Of a stretch of 64,000 bases of DNA, positions 18,587 to 27,998 are shown in pieces. The stretch covers positions 1-64,000 of the forward strand of contig JAJDEF010000026.1 in assembly GCA_029259945.1 (NCBI GenBank), written 5' to 3'. A program made the position numbers and the translations under genes. Position 1 is the stretch's first letter. Every line of letters begins with the position of its first letter. The DNA is from Planctomycetota bacterium. Lineage in GTDB: Bacteria > Planctomycetota > Planctomycetia > Pirellulales > Lacipirellulaceae. The notes beneath the pieces were generated by a model. The model was not told the DNA's origin. It did no database searches and worked only from the letters and a program-made list of their open reading frames with translations.

Positions 18587-21500
18587 CTATTCCACTTCTG
18601 CATGTTCCAAAACACGTAACGTGACTGGCCCCGTGAGCCCGGCAGGTAGCAGTGGTGCGTCCTTAGTAACCACGTCCTTGGCTAGAAAAGTAAACCGCTG
18701 GGCGCGTGGCAATTTCGCATCGCCGACGAGCCGATTGTTCCACGGGTTCACCACCTCGATCTCCAGCAAGTTGTCACCAGGCTGAACTGCCTTGGTTACG
18801 TCCAGGTGCCATGGCGCAAGCCAAAGCGTGCCAAGGTCCAACCCGTTGAGTCGCACCGCAGCCAAGTCGTGAACTTCTCCCAGGTCGAGGCGAAGATGTT
18901 TGCCTTGCATTGATTCTGGCAGTGTAAAAGTTTTTCGGTAGCGCGCTGTGCCTGAATAGTGCTGGATGCCTTTCTCTGGTCGCTGTGTCCAGTCTTCAAG
19001 ACGTTCGAAAGACACCCGCTCGGGCGCACCCCAGCCTGGGGTGAATGCAACTTCCCACGGGCCAGTGATCTGAACTGGAGCAGGCACGGATCCCAGCTGC
19101 AGTCGATGCGTGCTCCCGTCGGCGGTTTGTATGGAGTAGCTGCCAGGAAGACCGTCCATTGCTTCAATCGAGCCACTCTTACTGATTGTGAATTGCATCT
19201 CCTCGGTATCGTGCAAATTCGGTTCTTGTGAATCGTATAATAACTTGTCGTTACGTTTCACCGAAACAATGCGATTCGAGGACTTTGCATCTTTCTGGAA
19301 TACGACGAAAACCGAACCATGAGGCCCCAACCGAAGCGGCATACGGATCACGTTATCTGCGAGATCGTAAATCGCGGGGGACTCAATCTGACCCGAGTGT
19401 GGCCACCAATACTCGGGTGCCTTCTTATCCACACGGAAACTTGCGGTCGTCACCACTTCGTGGGGATGTGGATTCGCAACAAAATATATCTGCGTATCAC
19501 CAACGATGCGGCGTGTATGACGCAGCGAAACATCGCTAGTAAAAGCGGGGGAGATATCCATGTCTCCAAAGACTTCATCGAGACTTTTCCCCCAAATAAC
19601 CTTTCCTTTCCCCAAACGATGCTCGCCAAATTTCGCTCCACTCGCATCGCCCCACATCTCTGCAGCGAGTTCTTGCACAGCTTTATCACTGTGAGGATAG
19701 TTATGCAAACTGGGCGAACGAGATGGCGGCGGGCCAAGTATCGTAGCGCCAGCTTTCACCAAGTCACGCAAACTACGTAACACGGCCGGGCGCATCGTTG
19801 GCCACTCCGGCAGCACTAACAGTCGATAGCTCGCACCGTGCGGCAGTGTCAACAGCCCATTGTGGACACCTAGTTTCTCCTGGAGAATTTCTGCGTTGAT
19901 ATAGTCAAAGTCGTACCCCGGCGGTAAAGAAGGTTGCTGAAGCCCCGTCATTTTTGGTGTGTCTTCACCAATGAAATAGGCCACGTCGGCAGCTCGTGTA
20001 CCTTGTTGCAACATAAAACAGCTGCGTCGCAAGTAATCAAACCACGTCTTCTGGGCGTCGAACCACGTGTTATGACGATTGAACTCTGTACCGAACCACG
20101 CATTGACCCCCGGTTTGCGATCCTCCCATGGTTGGTGGATATAAACATGAAGAATATAATGGTTGACACCTTCGCAGAACGCCCAATCACCTCGGGCTTT
20201 CATGCCTGAAGGCACCGTTCGGAAGGGGGGGCCACCTGTAAACGCCTCAACGGACGCCCTTGGTTTGCCATAAGTGTTTGCACAAGATGATGCCGCTCGG
20301 CACTCAATCGACCCGAGATCTCCGGTCAGCCAGAACTCGCCAGCAATTCGGTCGGACTGTCCCCCATATTGCAGGAACTCGGCAGGATATCCCCAGTGGC
20401 CGTAGTTCTCCAGCCAAAGTTGTAGACCCTGCTCATCGCAAAGATCACGAAGCCCCCCGACATAGTCGGTTGCTATGCGATCTGCCACCAAGCGTCGCAA
20501 ATCCCAAAGGAAACGCTCTGATTGATCTGCACTACCAATCACGCGGCCCGTCAACACGGGCAACCAGGGCACCGGGTCATAGTCATAAGTTTCTCGAAAG
20601 CTCTCGGCAAACCCATCGGTCCAATTCTGAGAGCCGACTTCGTAACTATCGGCCACAACCGTCTTGAAGGCCTGACGATCTGAGGCAGGGATCTGCTTTA
20701 GCAAGTGCCCAATGTAGGCGTCAAAATGTGTCTTGGCCGCTTCGCGACTCATTTTGTCGATCTCCAATCCGACAGCTTCCGGCGAAGCAGGTGCGTTTTT
20801 CTCCCCCGTTGTTGTCATCCCGGTGCGGAGAATAACCCAATCGCCCGGCGGCACATCCCAACGTAACGTCCCATCTGCTGCAAGCTGATTGGTCAAGTTA
20901 AGCACCTGACCTGGAGCGACCGCGAACTCAGGCGAATCGAGTTCGGCTTGTGCTGGCCAGAGATAAGTATCCCCCCTCGGGAGCGGAGTCGGATGCATCT
21001 TGCCGAGTTGCTTTTCTACGAAAGATTCGAGCCGGGCGGCAGTCGACAGATTGATCTCTGCTAAAGCGGCTTGACCACGGATATCGGTGAGCAAAAGACG
21101 AAAACGCTGGCTCTTGATTGGCGCAAACGATATGGCTACCGGCCCACGAGGCATCGGACCGACGGAAATCTTCATGTTCGAGCGGTCGAACGGGAAACTG
21201 CGTACCGTGCGAAACTGTCCGTCGTTATCTGCGACTTGCAACTGGCATTGGGCGGCCCAAGCCGTCTCACCAGGGACGATAGTAATGCTCCGGGCTGTGT
21301 GCTGAGTGTCCCATTGCAATTCGATAACCAAAGGTTCCTTACCCTGCCCGACGCCAGTAGGCACGTCCACCACCGTGTCCGGTTTGTTATCGATTAGCCT
21401 CTCTGTATTCTCGAGTGCTGGCGTGCAAATTACTTTTGGCCGATTTCCTGCATTCGAATCGATATCGGTTGGCAGAGCCGGGAACGCAACCAGCGCGATA

Positions 21501-22048
21501 TCTTGAAAAGGCTCTCGGGGTTTCAATAATTTTTTCTCAAAACGAGTCGGACCAGTCACGCGAGTCTCAGAAGAGACAAGAAATCGCATGGCCTGTTCCG
21601 GCTTAACCCAAGGTCCTCCCGATTGGCTCCACCCGGGGCTATTAAACATGCCAATTTCCACGCCGAAGCGTCCCCCTTCGCGGATGGCATGTTCGACAAG
21701 CTCCCACCAAGAGTCGCTAAGCACCTTCACCTTACCGGCAGGAATGTCGTCGAGAAAAATATTGCCGATAAAAGCCTCACCTATGCCAACGCGAGCCATC
21801 GCCTCTAGGTCGCGGGTAATACCCTCTTTCGAGATATTGTCGCTGATCCAATACCAGTAGCAGCCTGGCTTTGCCGATTTGGGTGGATTGTGAAAACCCT
21901 CTTCGAGACCACCCGGCACTGCCTCGGAAATTTCAGATGATGTCTCTCCAGCAGCCAGATGCCCCACGATGGAAATCGCGAGCAGTAAATTGAAAATGCA
22001 AAAGAGAGAACGCACGGGAACACATCGATGTAAAAACATAGGAGTCAT
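18587..22048 (-). CDS. Alpha-L-rhamnosidase, GH106
   Basis: 1153 residues, within the usual GH106 length. The signal peptide is followed by the family start FHNPPKSAKPGCYWYWISDNISKEGITRDLEAM, the first strand-helix of the catalytic TIM barrel. A conserved acidic block is ADSYEVGSQNW near residue 466. The C-terminal 130 residues are a GH2-type sugar-binding jelly roll (YRKTFTLPES, HDLAAVRLNGLDLGTLW, LEIEVVNPWNN). GH106 enzymes cut alpha-L-rhamnose linkages in rhamnogalacturonan-type or ulvan-type side chains. The upstream region contains the ATAAACGTTTAT palindrome shared with the LacI gene, so it is a likely target of that regulator. ATG at 22048 is used; ATG at 22039 is also possible. Confidence 0.93.
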   Translation of the reverse strand: MTPMFLHRCVPVRSLFCIFNLLLAISIVGHLAAGETSSEISEAVPGGLEEGFHNPPKSAKPGCYWYWISDNISKEGITRDLEAMARVGIGEAFIGNIFLDDIPAGKVKVLSDSWWELVEHAIREGGRFGVEIGMFNSPGWSQSGGPWVKPEQAMRFLVSSETRVTGPTRFEKKLLKPREPFQDIALVAFPALPTDIDSNAGNRPKVICTPALENTERLIDNKPDTVVDVPTGVGQGKEPLVIELQWDTQHTARSITIVPGETAWAAQCQLQVADNDGQFRTVRSFPFDRSNMKISVGPMPRGPVAISFAPIKSQRFRLLLTDIRGQAALAEINLSTAARLESFVEKQLGKMHPTPLPRGDTYLWPAQAELDSPEFAVAPGQVLNLTNQLAADGTLRWDVPPGDWVILRTGMTTTGEKNAPASPEAVGLEIDKMSREAAKTHFDAYIGHLLKQIPASDRQAFKTVVADSYEVGSQNWTDGFAESFRETYDYDPVPWLPVLTGRVIGSADQSERFLWDLRRLVADRIATDYVGGLRDLCDEQGLQLWLENYGHWGYPAEFLQYGGQSDRIAGEFWLTGDLGSIECRAASSCANTYGKPRASVEAFTGGPPFRTVPSGMKARGDWAFCEGVNHYILHVYIHQPWEDRKPGVNAWFGTEFNRHNTWFDAQKTWFDYLRRSCFMLQQGTRAADVAYFIGEDTPKMTGLQQPSLPPGYDFDYINAEILQEKLGVHNGLLTLPHGASYRLLVLPEWPTMRPAVLRSLRDLVKAGATILGPPPSRSPSLHNYPHSDKAVQELAAEMWGDASGAKFGEHRLGKGKVIWGKSLDEVFGDMDISPAFTSDVSLRHTRRIVGDTQIYFVANPHPHEVVTTASFRVDKKAPEYWWPHSGQIESPAIYDLADNVIRMPLRLGPHGSVFVVFQKDAKSSNRIVSVKRNDKLLYDSQEPNLHDTEEMQFTISKSGSIEAMDGLPGSYSIQTADGSTHRLQLGSVPAPVQITGPWEVAFTPGWGAPERVSFERLEDWTQRPEKGIQHYSGTARYRKTFTLPESMQGKHLRLDLGEVHDLAAVRLNGLDLGTLWLAPWHLDVTKAVQPGDNLLEIEVVNPWNNRLVGDAKLPRAQRFTFLAKDVVTKDAPLLPAGLTGPVTLRVLEHAEVE

Positions 22049-22566
22049 CCTGTGGAACCTAAAAAAATCGCGTGATGTTAAAATGTCTAAAAATGATCCA
22101 CGAGGATCGAATTAAGCAGCGTTCGGCCTCGAACCATCAGCGGAACTGATTGCATCGATTAGCTGATCACCCATCTTTAATTTCGTCAAAATAATCGCTG
22201 CATCCTGTGTGCCTGCCAGCCGAGCGAGAACGATCAACCCTCATCTAAAACCTTAAGCGAAGAGTCGAGTGCTACAGAGCACACAAACGCCGGCGGCCTA
22301 CTCATTCGGTATAAACGTTTATTCTAACCGTTTTCGACACGAATGTAACTGCCTTCTCATGCTCATGGGATCAAAAATACCTCTTCGCCATATATGGGCA
22401 GATCGCAGTTGATCGAAGGTTTCGGCCTGTTTCCAAAGTGGTTTCAGGAGTTTCACAGTGCTGTCGATCTGGCGATCGAATTTCTGACCAGTAGCACAAA
22501 GCATAGTTTGCTTCTCGGGCACCTTACGCAACCGTAGATGCGGCTTGGCAAGTTAAGTGCACCGCA
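22049..22566. other. Intergenic region before the GH106 gene, about 520 bases
   Basis: This lies between the GH78 stop (22567, leftward) and the GH106 start (22048, leftward). It contains the perfect palindrome described separately at 22311-22322, about 265 bases before the GH106 start. No gene or RNA is recognisable; a 70-codon frame at 22319-22531 is not supported. Confidence 0.5.
22311..22322. promoter_or_regulatory. Candidate LacI-family operator, copy 1
   Basis: ATAAACGTTTAT, a perfect 12-bp palindrome with the central CG typical of LacI/GalR-family operators (compare the AAACGTTT core of PurR sites). An identical 12-mer with the same following bases (TTCTAACC here, TTCAACC there) occurs at 33959-33970 before the LacI-family gene. 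Its position upstream of the GH106 rhamnosidase suggests that gene is under the regulator's control. Confidence 0.6.
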
Positions 22567-25500
22567 TCATTGTGTCTCCGAGGCGAGCGAGTGCGTCTGC
22601 CACAGGGAGTCGAACTCGTACTTCCCAGATTGCACATCCATGACAACGACACCTCCGCTCTCCTTGATGAACTCAACCCCCGTAGCTTGAGCAATCGATT
22701 CCCCGTTCACCCTAACACTCTTTAGATTCTGCGCGGGCAAATAAACGGTTGCTTTGGTATTTGTGGGGATAGTCGCCCGTAAAACAAAGCGGCCTTCCTC
22801 AAGCCGCCAACTCGATTCAATACGACCACGAATCGAGTCGTAGGACGCTCTTACCCAATGGATCGGATCACGTTTAGGATTGCTACCTGGCGAAGGCGGT
22901 GAAGGTCGCAGAATGATGTGACGATAACCCGGATCCTGCGTTTGTATTCCAGCAAGACTTTCAAACATCCACTGGCAAACTGCACCAAAAGCGTAATGTG
23001 AAAAGGAATTCATCGCCGCATTATGGCGTCCAAAACCGTCCTTTTTGGTATAGCTGTCCCATCGCTCCCAAATAGTCGTTGCGCCCTGATCGACCTCGTA
23101 GCCCCACGAGGGGAACTCGTGGCTCTGTAATAACAATGTTGCGAGATCATGATGTCCCGTGGCCGAGAGTGCCGGCAGCACCGCAGAGGTACCAAGAAAC
23201 CCCGTTGACATACGATTGCCGTTAGCCTGTATCTTCGTGGCTAACCTGTCGCTCAAAGAAGCTTGCTGATCGGCGGGAACCAGTTGGCCGTAAAATGCCA
23301 GGGCGTAAGCGGTTTGAGTATCGACGGAGAGTCGACCGTCTGACTGAATATACTTTCTGGCAAAGGCCGACTTAATGTTTGCCAACAATTCGCGATACCT
23401 ATTTGCTTCTTCACTACGTCCGATGGCATCGGCCATTTCAGCCATCAGACGCGTGGACACGGCAAAGTAGACAGAATCGATGAAATGCAACGGCGTACTC
23501 TCGCCCTGCGCTAGCCAGTCTCCCCAATTGTTTCCATGATCGATGCCAAGATAATTTTCGCTAGTACGCTGTCGCCATTGCATGAACTTAGTCATTGGTT
23601 CCCAGCACTGTTCTATCACACGAGTATCGCCGTAAGCTCGCCAGATTGTCCACGGACAAATTACACCGGCGTCGGCCCATGCGGTCCCAAAGTCCCAACC
23701 GTGTTGAAACGGAAAGGGGGCGTAACCAGGGAAAGCGCCGCTAGGACGCTGCGACTCCATCAACTCGCGAAGCCATTTGGTAAAAAATGCGCTGACATCT
23801 GCGTTCAATGTTGCTGAAGCCACATAAACCTGGGCATCACCGGTCCAGCCCATCCGCTCATCTCGCTGAGGACAATCGGTGGGCACATCTATGAAGTTGG
23901 CCCGCTGAGTCCAAATGATATTTTTATACAACTGATTGATCGTGGGATCTGAGCACTCAAAGCTACTGACCAGCGGCGTATCACTGTGGAGCACAAGCCC
24001 GGTGATCGTGTCTTTCTGTGGCTCGTCAGGTAAGTTAGAAACCTCCACATACCGAAAACCATGAAATGTGAAGCGTGGCGTAAAAACCTCGCCATCTGGT
24101 TCCCCTTTGCAAACGTAGCTATCTTGAGCTCGTGCTTTCCGTAAGTTTTCTGTCATCAATCGTCCGTCTGGATGAAGCATTTCACCAAACCGGAGACCGA
24201 CACGATGGCCCCGGGGGCCAGTAATCTTTAGCTTGGCAACCCCCGCAATATTCTGGCCCAAATCGAAAATGTAGGTACCCTCGCCTTGTTCGGTGACCTC
24301 GACGCACGGAATCTCCTGAATCACTCGTACAGGAACACCTGGAAATGCCTCAAGGCGGCGGCGATTAAAACCAAGGTAATTTGGTCTTGCTCGGATCTTC
24401 GGTGGCTCACCTTGCTTATTAGGATTGTTATACTCATAAAAATTGGCTTCTGGATCGCCGTTCTCCTCGGCACGAATTGCATGTTCCCAGCCACTGTCGT
24501 CATACCCGACTTCGGTCCAACCTTCCGTCAGTTTGGTCGCATCGAAGGTTTCCCCCATCAATAAGTCCGCCTCACGAATCGGACCTTCACCAGTAACGCG
24601 CCACGTGCTATCTGAATTAATGGTTACTCGGGTACCATCGACGTACTCGATTTCGAGTTGCACCATTACCGAGGGCGTCTTACCGTATGTGTATCGTCCA
24701 ACCTGTTCGGTTCCGAGACGCTCCAGCAAACCGAATCCCAGGTATCCGCTATACCAACCGTCTGCAACCCAGGTTCCAATCGCATTTTTACCCTGCTTAA
24801 GCAGACGGGTGACGTCGTATACCTGATAGTACGCCCGCTGGCGGTAATCCGACCAACCTGGGGCAAACAACGCATCGCCAACACGATTGCCGTTGAGATG
24901 CAACTCGTAAATACCAAAGGCGGTTGCGTATACGGTCGCTCGTCGCACCGCCTTGTCGACAGAAATTTCTTTCCGATACTGACGGGCGGCTGGCAAGAAA
25001 AGTTCTTCACGGTTTGTAAATACAGGCGATTCGTCACGATAGCTAATATATCCTGCGGTCCATTGTGAATTGCCGAGAAGTCCCACGGTCCACAAGGCGG
25101 GCTCACTCCACGGCGAGACCCTTTGGTGTCGATCCCAGACGCGCACTTTCCAGTAGCAAGCACAGCGAGATTGCAATGGTGCGCCATCGTACGCGATATT
25201 TACAGACTCGCTGCTTGCTACTTTTCCAGAGTCCCACAGATCACCTTCGTTGTTCGTCAGCCGTTCTTTCGATGTGGCAACAAGAATCTGATAGGCGGAT
25301 TGAAACTGCCCATTCTCTGCAGACTGGAGTCGCCAAATGAGCCTCGGGTGCAATTCGTCGATTCCAAGAGGATTAACTCGATATTCACAGCGCAAGCCCA
25401 ACACCTCGAGTCCGGCAGCATGAATAGTCGAGCATCTGAGAACTCCCACCGACAGGACAACTCCCAAGATGACAGTCAAAAGGCTTATTTTTTTTGGCAC
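22567..25500 (-). CDS. Alpha-L-rhamnosidase, GH78 (second copy)
   Basis: 977 residues from GTG at 25500, chosen because GGAGTTACAAC lies just before it and a clean signal peptide (PKKISLLTVILGVVLSVGVL) starts there. The family start LGLRCEYRVNPLGIDELHPRLIWRL is present. The Bac_rhamnosid beta-sandwich domains include YELHLNGNRVGDALFAPGW. The catalytic barrel has DCPQRDERMGWTGDAQV near residue 540 (general acid Glu) and ATTIWERWD near residue 808. The C-terminal domain has VRASYDSIRGRIESSW. Substrate is rhamnose-capped glycan. Compared with the copy at 8789 it has extra domains at the N-terminal side and a more canonical active-site block, so the two are divergent paralogues rather than recent duplicates. 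Confidence 0.95.
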   Translation of the reverse strand: MPKKISLLTVILGVVLSVGVLRCSTIHAAGLEVLGLRCEYRVNPLGIDELHPRLIWRLQSAENGQFQSAYQILVATSKERLTNNEGDLWDSGKVASSESVNIAYDGAPLQSRCACYWKVRVWDRHQRVSPWSEPALWTVGLLGNSQWTAGYISYRDESPVFTNREELFLPAARQYRKEISVDKAVRRATVYATAFGIYELHLNGNRVGDALFAPGWSDYRQRAYYQVYDVTRLLKQGKNAIGTWVADGWYSGYLGFGLLERLGTEQVGRYTYGKTPSVMVQLEIEYVDGTRVTINSDSTWRVTGEGPIREADLLMGETFDATKLTEGWTEVGYDDSGWEHAIRAEENGDPEANFYEYNNPNKQGEPPKIRARPNYLGFNRRRLEAFPGVPVRVIQEIPCVEVTEQGEGTYIFDLGQNIAGVAKLKITGPRGHRVGLRFGEMLHPDGRLMTENLRKARAQDSYVCKGEPDGEVFTPRFTFHGFRYVEVSNLPDEPQKDTITGLVLHSDTPLVSSFECSDPTINQLYKNIIWTQRANFIDVPTDCPQRDERMGWTGDAQVYVASATLNADVSAFFTKWLRELMESQRPSGAFPGYAPFPFQHGWDFGTAWADAGVICPWTIWRAYGDTRVIEQCWEPMTKFMQWRQRTSENYLGIDHGNNWGDWLAQGESTPLHFIDSVYFAVSTRLMAEMADAIGRSEEANRYRELLANIKSAFARKYIQSDGRLSVDTQTAYALAFYGQLVPADQQASLSDRLATKIQANGNRMSTGFLGTSAVLPALSATGHHDLATLLLQSHEFPSWGYEVDQGATTIWERWDSYTKKDGFGRHNAAMNSFSHYAFGAVCQWMFESLAGIQTQDPGYRHIILRPSPPSPGSNPKRDPIHWVRASYDSIRGRIESSWRLEEGRFVLRATIPTNTKATVYLPAQNLKSVRVNGESIAQATGVEFIKESGGVVVMDVQSGKYEFDSLWQTHSLASETQ

Positions 25501-25853
25501 GTTGTAACTCCTTCGAGTGCAAAACACAGAACCATACACCAATATTTTTCGCGATGCCGCGGTTTTCTGAAAGAAACGCGGGCAGGCATTTTGGCAAAAT
25601 GCTCTGAGAACGAATTATGCGTAAATAACAAAATCCCCAAAATCGAACATGAGATGCTTCGCTTCCTAGGCACCTTGTAATCGATTATCCAGAACATCCT
25701 CAAGAAAGAAAGGCATCAAACCGAGTCCTAGAAGCGTTTCAAAACTCCAAAAAGGCATCCCATAGGCGGAGGTTTTCGTAACGAAAGTGGGTTTTGAAAC
25801 CGGCTGTAAACGCGGGAGTGGCACTAGGGACGAGTCTCTCAAAGCTCACGCGT
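25501..25853. other. Intergenic region upstream of GH78, about 350 bases
   Basis: Promoter region for the GH78 gene. It is AT-rich with no recognisable operator, hairpin or gene. The ATAAACGTTTAT palindrome found elsewhere is not present here. Confidence 0.4.
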
Positions 25854-27950
25854 TCACGGAGCAGAACTAGCAATCATGTCCTCGACTTTTCCAGTGAGGC
25901 TCCCGAGTAGCAGGGTGTCGGTCATGTCTAGGTGCATAGAGAAATCATAAAGGCCCTCGGTGATATCCTTATCGTCCTGGCTATCAGGGGCGATATTCTG
26001 AAAAACTAACAGTTGGCTCACGGGACTGACTGGAATCCGGATTTTGCTGTCCTGGCGAACCATCATCGTTTGGTCAACGACCGCAGTTTCACTTCTCTTC
26101 GAAAGTGCAAATCTCCCGATGACGTTGAAGAACGCATCATGGTCAAGGGGAAACGTCGGCACTGACTCTGACGCGATTAAAACGGTTGCTGGCGATAGAC
26201 TGTCGTCGACCGATTGAAACGTCCCAGAAGCAAGTACCTCTACACTGGTTGCCGACTGACCAACGGAGACTTGAGACGCCCCCCCCGAGCCTGCACCGAA
26301 GTTTTGTTGCCACATCAAGAAATCGTGGCCGTCCACATCCGCATCGCCGTCTGCGTCGCCATCAGAGCGAACTGCACCACTAGGTATGCCAAAGCCTTCT
26401 TGCCAATGATTTAAATCCTTGGCATCGGTAATACCATCGAGATTAAAGTCCGCCGGCCCGATGTCCAAGAGAACATTGACAATCTGTGGACGATAAGACC
26501 ACAAAGGATTCTGGTTGCCGAGGCTTGTGGCGGAGAATGCCGTTGAGGGAATGGTTTGCAGCACCGATTGGTTCAAGATGCCCCCCCACTCATTTCGGAA
26601 AAAACCGCCGTCAAACACGCGATCGACGGCCAGTTCTTCGCTCAGAATTTCTTCTTGGACCTGCCATTGCCCCCCTCCACCCCAAACATTTGCGGCTGGC
26701 AGAGACGCAATTTGCAGAGCCGACGAGATGAAGTTGGGATTATCCGTTGGGTTCGGATGCATGTTTCGAATGATCCAGAAAACATCCCGCCCGGCGTCGA
26801 ACATCACGGCTCCGCCGTGATTGACCGGATCGGGACTGCCGTCGAATTTTGTCAACCCCGAGGTCGTTAGCGCCATCTCAGGTTGAACAGTAATTGGATT
26901 ACTGGCCGAGGATAGGTCCAACACTTGACGATACGTGTGCGGAATCTGCCCTGGGAGTTGGCGGGTGTACACGAGCATTACCGTTCCACCTCCAACTGAA
27001 GTCGCTGACGGTTGCCCAACACCCCAGGCGTCGCGTTCGCCAACGCCTACACTCACCAACGGCGCGTCGACACTTACTTTCACCCACGGGCCGTCCAAAG
27101 ACTGAGCGAGCGCCAATCCGATTTGATTGACACCTCCACTCGGAGTGGTACCGTCTGCACCAAGATAGAACATTGCGTAACTGTAGTTCGTCGATTGATA
27201 GCTGAACTGACCTCTTGTAATCGATGGGTCGCCTACATGACGATCATCCCATGCTCCATTGGCGCCAGGACCGATCGCGGTTTGGTCGTTTCCCCAAGTC
27301 CACTCTCCATTGACAAGTGTTCCTCGCCGCATGATGACATGATCTGTCACGTCGCCACTATTCGGGTTGGCGCTGTTAAAGGTGTACCTCGTGTCGCCGA
27401 TCTCTATCCCCGCCGTCGCATATCGATACTTCTGCGCACCTATCCCTCCCACATCTGACCAATCGATCCAATCGAGTCCACGACGCGCCGACTTAACCAC
27501 TAGCGGTGTCAACTCTGCAGGGGTGACGCCTGCGAGCACGATTGTCTGATTGTTTGAAAGTCGTATCTCAGCCCCCGACGGTGTTGCAATAACGTCGTAG
27601 TAAACCTCCGCGTTAAACGGAGCAAACGACAAGCGATCCCCGTCTAGGACATTGAAGTCCTGGATGGTGTCCCGTGCTTCCCTCTCCGGCTCGAATAAGA
27701 ATAAGTCTGCACCAGCATCGCCATAGAGAAAGTCGTTGCCATCGCCACTCCAGAGCTGGTCGTCACCATCTCCGCCCCGGAGGATGTCGTCGTTGGCTAA
27801 CCCCCAGAGACGATCATCGCCACCCAGTCCGAAAACAGAATCGCCTTGCGGTGTCCCGAATAGATCCTCTCCAAAGTCTGTACCGATGATCGAAGCCATC
27901 AGATTGCGGCACTCCAGTCGTTCGAAAGTCAGTCTCCGTCGGTTGCTCAT
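25854..27950 (-). CDS. Surface protein: N-terminal sorting motif, RTX-like repeats, beta-propeller glycosidase-like domain, dockerin repeats
   Basis: 698 residues. The N-terminus (RRLTFERLECRNLMAS) is the planctomycete 'LExRxLM' sorting motif found on large secreted proteins instead of a normal signal peptide. Residues 30-85 hold RTX-like Ca-binding repeats (GLGGDDRLWGLANDD, GGDGDDQLWSGDGND). The central part resembles five-bladed propeller glycosidases (DDRHVGDPSI, GLALAQSLDGPWVKV, WGVGQPSATSVGGGTVMLVY), so it could bind or cut a glycan; I cannot confirm catalytic residues. Around residues 500-550 is a dockerin-like Ca-binding pair (DFNLDGITDAKDLNHW, DGDADVDGHDFLMWQQNFG). Probably cell-surface or secreted. 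Confidence 0.8.
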   Translation of the reverse strand: MSNRRRLTFERLECRNLMASIIGTDFGEDLFGTPQGDSVFGLGGDDRLWGLANDDILRGGDGDDQLWSGDGNDFLYGDAGADLFLFEPEREARDTIQDFNVLDGDRLSFAPFNAEVYYDVIATPSGAEIRLSNNQTIVLAGVTPAELTPLVVKSARRGLDWIDWSDVGGIGAQKYRYATAGIEIGDTRYTFNSANPNSGDVTDHVIMRRGTLVNGEWTWGNDQTAIGPGANGAWDDRHVGDPSITRGQFSYQSTNYSYAMFYLGADGTTPSGGVNQIGLALAQSLDGPWVKVSVDAPLVSVGVGERDAWGVGQPSATSVGGGTVMLVYTRQLPGQIPHTYRQVLDLSSASNPITVQPEMALTTSGLTKFDGSPDPVNHGGAVMFDAGRDVFWIIRNMHPNPTDNPNFISSALQIASLPAANVWGGGGQWQVQEEILSEELAVDRVFDGGFFRNEWGGILNQSVLQTIPSTAFSATSLGNQNPLWSYRPQIVNVLLDIGPADFNLDGITDAKDLNHWQEGFGIPSGAVRSDGDADGDADVDGHDFLMWQQNFGAGSGGASQVSVGQSATSVEVLASGTFQSVDDSLSPATVLIASESVPTFPLDHDAFFNVIGRFALSKRSETAVVDQTMMVRQDSKIRIPVSPVSQLLVFQNIAPDSQDDKDITEGLYDFSMHLDMTDTLLLGSLTGKVEDMIASSAP

Positions 27951-27998
27951 ACGGTTGTATTCACAAGTTCTGGGAGTGGTACCGTGACAGACAGAGAG

